From the NCBI GenBank assembly GCA_035509415.1, contig DATJLQ010000073.1:1-5942 (forward strand): a DNA stretch of 5,942 nt, given 5' to 3'. Each line of letters begins with the position of its first letter. Position 1 is the stretch's first letter. Under the pieces are notes generated by a model. The model was not told the DNA's origin. It worked only from the letters and a program-made list of their open reading frames with translations, and made no database searches. The translations under genes were made by a program, and so were the position numbers. Positions 1-5,942 of this stretch are shown one piece after another. Origin of the DNA: DATJLQ01 sp035509415. Lineage in GTDB: Bacteria; Pseudomonadota; Alphaproteobacteria; JACZXZ01.

Positions 1-3
1 CGC

Positions 4-744
<741 letters not shown>

Positions 745-750
745 ATGGCA

Positions 751-754
751 CCTC
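751..754 (-). promoter_or_regulatory. Ribosome binding site deciding the SDR GTG start
   Basis: On the minus strand GAGG is followed by six bases and then GTG at 744-742. The ATG that overlaps this GTG by two bases is in another frame, so GTG is the only well-placed in-frame initiator here. Confidence 0.6.
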
Positions 755-801
755 GACAGAATTCGCCGTCTTGATAGCACCGCCGGCACAGCGGCGCGAG
801 C

Positions 802-816
802 GCGGCGAAGCGCCGC
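802..816 (-). other. GC-rich stem-loop just after the DUF2937-like stop
   Basis: Minus-strand GCGGCG, loop CTT, then CGCCGC form a perfect 6-bp stem beginning one base after the TGA at 820-818. No T-run follows, so it does not qualify as a classical rho-independent terminator. It could protect a 3' end or attenuate transcription into the SDR gene, or it may be chance in GC-rich DNA. Confidence 0.3.
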
Positions 817-817
817 C

Positions 818-1207
818 TCATGCCCGGGCGCGGCGGCGCGCCGGGCGATACATCAGGTTCACCAGGGCGACGCCGAACACCAGCCCGAGCGCGGCATAGA
901 TGAAGCCTTCCGACGTCAGCGGCAGGGCCGGGCGAAAGGCGGCGAGCGCGCCGAGCGCGATATCCGGCTGCAGGTGGCTGGCGAAATCGTACGGCCGGGT
1001 CAGCGCGTCGGCGTTCTGCAGCGCATCGCGGGCCGCGGTCAGGCTGACGACGCGCGCCTGGGCCGCCGGCACCGCCAGGTTCAGCCGCGTGAGTTCGTCG
1101 AGCGCGCCGCCGAGGCGTTGCAGGTATTGCTGGAAGAATTCCGGCGCCTGGGAGAAGAGAGCCGCGCCGCCGGCGCCGAACAGGGCGACCAGGATGTCGC
1201 GCAGCAC
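818..1207 (-). CDS. DUF2937-like small membrane protein
   Basis: Hypothetical protein of 129 residues that I recognise as resembling the DUF2937 family; no biochemical role is known to me. The N-terminus (about 3-18, LRDILVALFGAGGAALF) is hydrophobic and runs into the family-like segment SQAPEFFQQYLQRLGGALDEL. A polar, probably helical middle follows (about 40-95), then a second hydrophobic span at about 100-121 (EGFIYAALGLVFGVALVNLM) and an Arg-rich tail (RPARRRARA). This suggests an inner-membrane protein with two membrane segments, the basic tail being cytoplasmic by the positive-inside rule. The start is GTG at 1205-1207; the codon two upstream is the TGA of purF, in the same frame, so no earlier start exists. 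No strong Shine-Dalgarno is seen, so translation probably depends on ribosomes finishing purF. Confidence is high for a real gene and moderate for the family. Confidence 0.75.
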   Translation of the reverse strand: MLRDILVALFGAGGAALFSQAPEFFQQYLQRLGGALDELTRLNLAVPAAQARVVSLTAARDALQNADALTRPYDFASHLQPDIALGALAAFRPALPLTSEGFIYAALGLVFGVALVNLMYRPARRRARA

Positions 1208-1210
1208 CGC

Positions 1211-2668
1211 TCAGGCGCGCTCGGCGAGCAGCGACAATTGCGCGTTGGCGCCGCCGTCGAAGTCGGTGAGGGCGATCGGATAGTCGCCGGAGAAGCAGGC
1301 GTCGCAGAATTGCGGCGCGGCCTTGTCGCGGCCGGCCTCGCCCATGGCGCGGTAGAGCCCGTCCATGGAGATGAAGGCGAGGCTGTCGACGCCGATCAGC
1401 CCGGCCATGGCCTCGACATCGTGCTGCGCCGCGAGCAGCTTGGAGCGTTCCGGCGTGTCGACGCCGTAGAAGCAGGAATGCGTGGTCGGCGGGCTGGCGA
1501 TGCGCATATGCACCTCGCGCGCGCCGGCCTCGCGCACCATGGCGACGATCTTGGTCGAGGTGGTGCCGCGCACGATGGAATCGTCGACCAGGATGACCCG
1601 CTTGCCCTGGATGTTGGCGCGGTTGGCATTGTGCTTCAGCTTGACGCCGAGGTGGCGGATCTGGTCGGTCGGCTCGATGAAGGTGCGGCCGACGTAATGG
1701 TTGCGGATGATGCCGAGCTCGAACGGGATTTTGGCCTCGCGCGCGTAGCCGATCGCGGCCGGGACGCCGGAATCCGGCACCGGGATCACCACGTCCGCCG
1801 GCACCTGCGCCTCGCGCGCGAGCTCGGCGCCGATCTCCTTGCGGATCTCGTAGACGCTTTTCCCCTCCATGCGGCTGTCGGGGCGCGCGAAGTAGATGTA
1901 CTCGAAGATGCAGAAGCGCCGGCGCATGGGCGGAAACGGCTTGAGCGAGTGGACGCCGCGCCGGTCGAGCACCACGATCTCGCCCGGCTCGACGTCGCGC
2001 ACGAATTGCGCGTCGATGATGTCGAGGGCGCAGGTCTCCGACGTGAGGATGTTCGCGCCGTCCCAGGTCTTGCCCAGCACGAGCGGACGCACGCCCAGGG
2101 GATCGCGCATGCCGATGACCGCTTCCTCCGACATCGCCACGAGCGAATAGGCGCCCTCGAGCTGGCGCAACGCGTCGATCAGGCGGTCGATGAGCGTGCC
2201 GTACTCGCTGGTCGCGATCAGGTGCACGATGATCTCGGTGTCGGTGGTCGACTGGAACAGCGAGCCGCGCCGCGTCAGCCGCTCGCGCACCGCGTTGGCG
2301 TTGGTGAGGTTGCCGTTGTGGCCGAGGGCGAAGCCGCCCTGCTGCAGGTGGGCGAACAGCGGCTGCACGTTGCGCAGCACCGTCTCGCCGTGGGTCGCGT
2401 AGCGCACATGGCCGATCGCGCGGTCGCCCGGGAGCTTCTTGATTACGTCCTCGTTGCTGAGGTTGTCGCCCACCAGGCCGAGGGCGCGTTGCTGGTGGAA
2501 CTGGCGCCCGTCGTAGCTCACGACGCCGCAGGCCTCCTGGCCGCGATGCTGGAGCGCGTGGAGCCCGAGGGCCGTGAGCGCCGCCGCATCCGGATGGCCG
2601 AAGATGCCGAAAATGCCGCACTCCTCCTTGAGCTTGTCGTCGTCGAAGGGGTGGGTCGAAAGGGGCAT
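1211..2668 (-). CDS. purF: Amidophosphoribosyltransferase (glutamine PRPP amidotransferase)
   Basis: Catalyses the committed step of de novo purine synthesis in the cytoplasm: PRPP plus glutamine gives 5-phosphoribosylamine, glutamate and pyrophosphate. The 485-residue length fits the family. It has an N-terminal Ntn-hydrolase glutaminase domain (about 17-240) and a C-terminal phosphoribosyltransferase domain. C17 in EECGIFG is the predicted nucleophile exposed by removal of a 16-residue propeptide. R89 in RYATHG, N118-G119 in GHNGNL and D143 in STTDTE are glutaminase-site residues. The PRPP loop is VILVDDSIVRGTTS (358-371). Cysteines 253 (FCIFEYIYF), 399 (SCFYG), 455 and 458 (CDAC) match the four ligands of the Bacillus-type enzyme, so a propeptide-processed [4Fe-4S] form is inferred, unlike the cluster-free E. 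coli enzyme. The ATG has AAGGA six bases upstream. The 75-base gap before it holds a locally AT-richer part (2709-2743) that could contain a promoter, but I see no good -35/-10 pair. Confidence 0.98.
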   Translation of the reverse strand: MPLSTHPFDDDKLKEECGIFGIFGHPDAAALTALGLHALQHRGQEACGVVSYDGRQFHQQRALGLVGDNLSNEDVIKKLPGDRAIGHVRYATHGETVLRNVQPLFAHLQQGGFALGHNGNLTNANAVRERLTRRGSLFQSTTDTEIIVHLIATSEYGTLIDRLIDALRQLEGAYSLVAMSEEAVIGMRDPLGVRPLVLGKTWDGANILTSETCALDIIDAQFVRDVEPGEIVVLDRRGVHSLKPFPPMRRRFCIFEYIYFARPDSRMEGKSVYEIRKEIGAELAREAQVPADVVIPVPDSGVPAAIGYAREAKIPFELGIIRNHYVGRTFIEPTDQIRHLGVKLKHNANRANIQGKRVILVDDSIVRGTTSTKIVAMVREAGAREVHMRIASPPTTHSCFYGVDTPERSKLLAAQHDVEAMAGLIGVDSLAFISMDGLYRAMGEAGRDKAAPQFCDACFSGDYPIALTDFDGGANAQLSLLAERA

Positions 2669-2674
2669 TTCCGA

Positions 2675-2679
2675 TCCTT
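2675..2679 (-). promoter_or_regulatory. Ribosome binding site of purF
   Basis: Minus-strand AAGGA lies six bases before the ATG at 2668-2666. It confirms the start that leaves a 16-residue propeptide ahead of the catalytic Cys17. Confidence 0.6.
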
Positions 2680-2743
2680 AGTCTCTTGCTGCGGCCGCGC
2701 GTCGCGCACGATGAGATAAGACTCGCCAACCCGAAAACCAAGC

Positions 2744-3406
2744 CTACTGGTTGGTCTCGATCACGCGCTCCATCTCCTTGCGCTCGTCAGCCTTATAGCC
2801 CTCCTGGGCCTTGGGCGCATTAGGCTTCGGCGCCGCCGGCTGGACCAGCTGCTCGAGGGCGCGTTGAGCGGCGAGGCCGCGTTGGGCCTTGCTTTGGGCG
2901 TCGTCGAGCGCCTGGGCGCTGGTGCGGCGCACGTTCTCCGGGATGAGCGCCTCGATCATGCGCGCCCCCTGCTCGACCAGCGGCACGGTGCGCGCGTTGC
3001 GCACCAGGGCGGGATACTGGTCCGGCGAATCGACCAGGTGGCCGAGGGCGAGATAGGCGAGGCACACCAGGACCGCGCCGCGCACGAGCCCGAACACGAG
3101 CCCGAGCGACTTGTCGAGCGCCGAGTAGTGGCTCTGGCCGACGCGCGAGGCGAGCGCGTGGCTCAAGGTGGTGAGGATCACCAGCGAGACCACGAAAAGC
3201 ACGATTCCGGCGGCACCGTCGGCGAGCCAGGGGATGGCGATGAACTTGCGGAACCAGGGGGTTACGTATTTGAAGAGATAAAGGGTCGCGAACGCGGCGC
3301 CGACCCAGCCCACGACGCTCAGAAGCTCCTTCACGAAGCCGCGGAAGAGCGCGAACAGGCCCGAGAGCAGGATCACGGCGATGACGACGATGTCGACCAA
3401 ATTCAT
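2744..3406 (-). CDS. cvpA: CvpA family inner-membrane protein
   Basis: Integral membrane protein of the CvpA (colicin V production) family. Its molecular function is unsettled; in enterobacteria it lies beside purF and was named for an effect on colicin V export. The 220 residues show four hydrophobic segments (about 4-22, 28-46, 62-82 and 102-124). Family-typical motifs are the opening NLVDIVVIAVI, FRGFVKELL at 21-29 and LDKSLGLVFGLVRG at 97-110. Beyond about 125 there is a polar tail, with an Ala/Gln-rich helical stretch (about 160-188), a Pro/Ala/Lys linker and a charged end, probably in the cytoplasm. The ATG at 3404-3406 is chosen by homology; the frame stays open upstream through all of radA, but that part is a shadow frame. 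The nearest GAGG (3422-3425) is 15 bases away, longer than ideal, so initiation may depend on coupling to radA, whose stop is 11 bases upstream. Placement immediately before purF matches the enterobacterial pairing. Confidence 0.93.
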   Translation of the reverse strand: MNLVDIVVIAVILLSGLFALFRGFVKELLSVVGWVGAAFATLYLFKYVTPWFRKFIAIPWLADGAAGIVLFVVSLVILTTLSHALASRVGQSHYSALDKSLGLVFGLVRGAVLVCLAYLALGHLVDSPDQYPALVRNARTVPLVEQGARMIEALIPENVRRTSAQALDDAQSKAQRGLAAQRALEQLVQPAAPKPNAPKAQEGYKADERKEMERVIETNQ

Positions 3407-3417
3407 GGGATGCGCGT

Positions 3418-4851
<1,434 letters not shown>

Positions 4852-4859
4852 TTAGAGCG

Positions 4860-4865
4860 CCTCCC
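4860..4865 (-). promoter_or_regulatory. Strong ribosome binding site supporting the radA TTG start
   Basis: Minus-strand GGGAGG is followed by CGCTCTAA and then TTG. The match to anti-Shine-Dalgarno is strong and the eight-base spacing is good, which compensates for the weak initiation codon. Confidence 0.65.
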
Positions 4866-4879
4866 GCGCGCGCCCGGTA

Positions 4880-4898
4880 GCGGCCGCAACGCGGCCAC
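4880..4898 (-). other. Stem-loop in the mlaF-radA gap
   Basis: Minus-strand GTGGCCGC, loop GTT, then GCGGCCGC form an 8-bp stem with one T-G (U-G in RNA) wobble pair. It lies between the mlaF stop and the radA ribosome site. No T-run follows, so it is not a standard terminator. It could limit transcription into radA or serve as an RNA processing or stability element, or be a chance product of high GC. Confidence 0.4.
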
Positions 4899-4904
4899 GC
4901 TCGC

Positions 4905-5681
4905 TCACGCGCGCACTTCCATCTTGATCGGGCCGTCGGCGCGGCCGTGGACGAACTGGTCGACATACTCGTTCGAGACGTGATCGAGCTCGGCGACCGA
5001 GCCGGTCCAGATGATCTTGCCGCCATAGATCATGGCGATGCGGTCCGCGATCTTGCGCGCACTCGCCATGTCGTGGGTGATCGAGAGTGCCGTGGCGCCG
5101 AGCTCGCGCACGCATTTCCGGATCAGGTCGTTGATCACGTCGCCCATGATCGGGTCGAGGCCCGTGGTGGGCTCGTCGAAGAAGATGATCTCGGGATCGG
5201 TCGCGATCGCGCGCGCGAGGCCGACGCGCTTCTTCATCCCGCCCGAGAGCTCCGCCGGCTCGAGCTCGGCCACGTCCGGGCCCAAGCCGACTTGGGCGAG
5301 CTTCTGGAGCGCGATCTCCTTGGCGTCCGGGCGCTCCATGCCCTTGGCCTGAATCAGGCCGAAGGCCACGTTCTCCCAGACCGAGAGGCTGTCGAAGAGC
5401 GCCGCCCCCTGGAACAGCATGCCGAACTTCCCGAGGATCGGCTCGCGCTCGCTGGCCGAGAGCTCGGTCATCTCCTGGCCGTCGACCTGGACCGACCCGC
5501 GCTCGGGGTGGAGGAGGCCGAGGATGCATTTGAGCGTCACCGACTTCCCCGAGCCCGAGCCGCCGATCACCACGACCGATTCGCCTACGCCGACGTCGAG
5601 ATCGAGGCCGGTCAGGACCTTCTTCGGCCCGAACGCCTTGTGCACGTCGCGCATGCGGATCTTGGGGGTGGCAGCGGTCAT
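4905..5681 (-). CDS. mlaF: ABC transporter ATP-binding protein, MlaF-like
   Basis: Cytoplasmic ATPase subunit of an MlaFEDB-type ABC transporter, which moves phospholipids between the membranes and supports outer-membrane lipid asymmetry. The 258 residues carry all nucleotide-binding elements: Walker A GGSGSGKS (40-47, K46), Q-loop Q91 (LFQGAALFDSL), signature LSGGMKKR (145-152), Walker B FFDEPTTGLDP (167-177, catalytic E170) and switch H203 in ITHDM. The GGMKKRVGLARA signature and the LFQGAALFDSLSVWENV segment are typical of the MlaF/Ttg2A/Mkl group rather than amino-acid importers. The end (about 230-258, with YVDQFVHG) resembles the MlaF C-terminus that contacts the partner ATPase. The ATG at 5679-5681 gives the expected N-terminus; the ribosome site is weak (GGAA six bases away, GAGGA 13 away). 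The permease gene mlaE, often adjacent, is not next to it: an antitoxin-like gene ends 63 bases upstream. A related transporter with another substrate remains possible. Confidence 0.87.
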   Translation of the reverse strand: MTAATPKIRMRDVHKAFGPKKVLTGLDLDVGVGESVVVIGGSGSGKSVTLKCILGLLHPERGSVQVDGQEMTELSASEREPILGKFGMLFQGAALFDSLSVWENVAFGLIQAKGMERPDAKEIALQKLAQVGLGPDVAELEPAELSGGMKKRVGLARAIATDPEIIFFDEPTTGLDPIMGDVINDLIRKCVRELGATALSITHDMASARKIADRIAMIYGGKIIWTGSVAELDHVSNEYVDQFVHGRADGPIKMEVRA

Positions 5682-5699
5682 GTGGGGTTCCGAGTCCTC

Positions 5700-5710
5700 A
5701 TTCGTCGAAT
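5700..5710. repeat. Short perfect palindrome upstream of mlaF
   Basis: ATTCG and CGAAT flank a single central base, giving an 11-bp perfect inverted repeat in the 63-base gap between the antitoxin-like gene and mlaF. It starts 19 bases before the mlaF ATG and is AT-richer than its surroundings. It could be an operator half-site pair, but it is short enough to be chance. Confidence 0.3.
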
Positions 5711-5744
5711 CGGGACCAACTCTACGGCAAAGGATTCCGCGTTG

Positions 5745-5942
5745 CTAATCATTGTGAGCGGGCGGATGGACGCCTTTGCGTTTCCGGCTCGTTTGCACGA
5801 CGAAGGCGCGCAGGACGGAATTGATCCGGGTCTGATAGCGTGGGCCGAGTCGCCGGAAGAAGTCCAAAATGTCCTTATCCAGCCGGATCGTGATGCGCTC
5901 CTTCTCGAGCGGATCGACGAGACGGGCGGTCGCGAACCATTC
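5745..5942 (-). CDS. BrnA-like antitoxin, C-terminal part (N-terminus beyond window)
   Basis: The C-terminal 65 residues of a gene that enters from the right edge in frame and ends at TAG (5745-5747). It resembles BrnA antitoxins: a ribbon-helix-helix segment with strand ERITIRLD (residues 15-22 of the fragment), helix KDILDFFRRLG and the BrnA-typical GPRYQTRINSVLRAFV (33-48), followed by a basic tail with SRKRKG. BrnA proteins bind and neutralise the BrnT ribonuclease and repress their own operon through this DNA-binding fold. The brnT gene usually precedes brnA, so a partner would lie outside the window and cannot be checked. Composition is about 60% G+C by hand count against about 71% in a sample of mlaF, compatible with horizontal acquisition. 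Alternatives are a stand-alone antitoxin-like repressor or another ribbon-helix-helix protein. The coding frame is well supported by the uninterrupted family-like sequence. Confidence 0.75.
   Translation of the reverse strand, partial: EWFATARLVDPLEKERITIRLDKDILDFFRRLGPRYQTRINSVLRAFVVQTSRKRKGVHPPAHND

Noticed and set aside
745..789. Longer SDR start at the GTG at 787-789
   Set aside because: It adds 15 Arg-rich residues without a counterpart in the family, while the GTG at 744-742 has a well-spaced GAGG and gives the standard N-terminus.
2697..2707. GCGCG-T-CGCGC palindrome in the cvpA-purF gap, of the same shape as the one before mlaF
   Set aside because: The arms share only their CG next to the centre, and pure-GC palindromes of this size are common in such DNA; I see no shared operator.

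Overview
The window looks like a stretch of an alphaproteobacterial chromosome, most like Rhodospirillales-type genomes. Base composition is high GC (a 100-base sample of mlaF at 5401-5500 is about 71% G+C by hand count), codons strongly favour G/C in the third position, and the gene order mlaF-radA-cvpA-purF-SDR is one I associate with that class. This placement is an inference from gene content and composition; no rRNA or other taxonomic marker is present.

Everything I can support is on the minus strand, so transcription runs from right to left. In that order the genes are: the C-terminal part of a BrnA-like antitoxin (5745-5942, cut by the window edge); an MlaF-type ABC transporter ATPase (4905-5681); the DNA repair and recombination ATPase RadA (3418-4851, TTG start); the CvpA-family membrane protein (2744-3406); amidophosphoribosyltransferase PurF (1211-2668); a small DUF2937-like membrane protein (818-1207); and a short-chain dehydrogenase/reductase (4-744, GTG start). 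Gaps are 63, 53, 11, 75, 3 and 73 bases. No stretch above 300 bases lacks a gene. I see no tRNA, rRNA, CRISPR, insertion sequence or convincing rho-independent terminator.

Functionally this is mostly a housekeeping block: envelope lipid transport (mlaF), recombination and repair (radA), a membrane protein linked by name to colicin V production (cvpA), and the committed step of purine synthesis (purF). The close spacing from mlaF to the SDR suggests one or a few polycistronic mRNAs, with purF the most likely place for an extra promoter because it has the longest gap in front of it. PurF and the DUF2937 gene lie in the same reading frame, separated only by one TGA and one codon.

The right edge is the least ordinary part. 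The slot upstream of mlaF, where I would expect the permease gene mlaE, holds a lower-GC antitoxin fragment instead, and a short perfect palindrome lies between it and mlaF. I found no clear evidence of an undescribed multi-gene system in the window.
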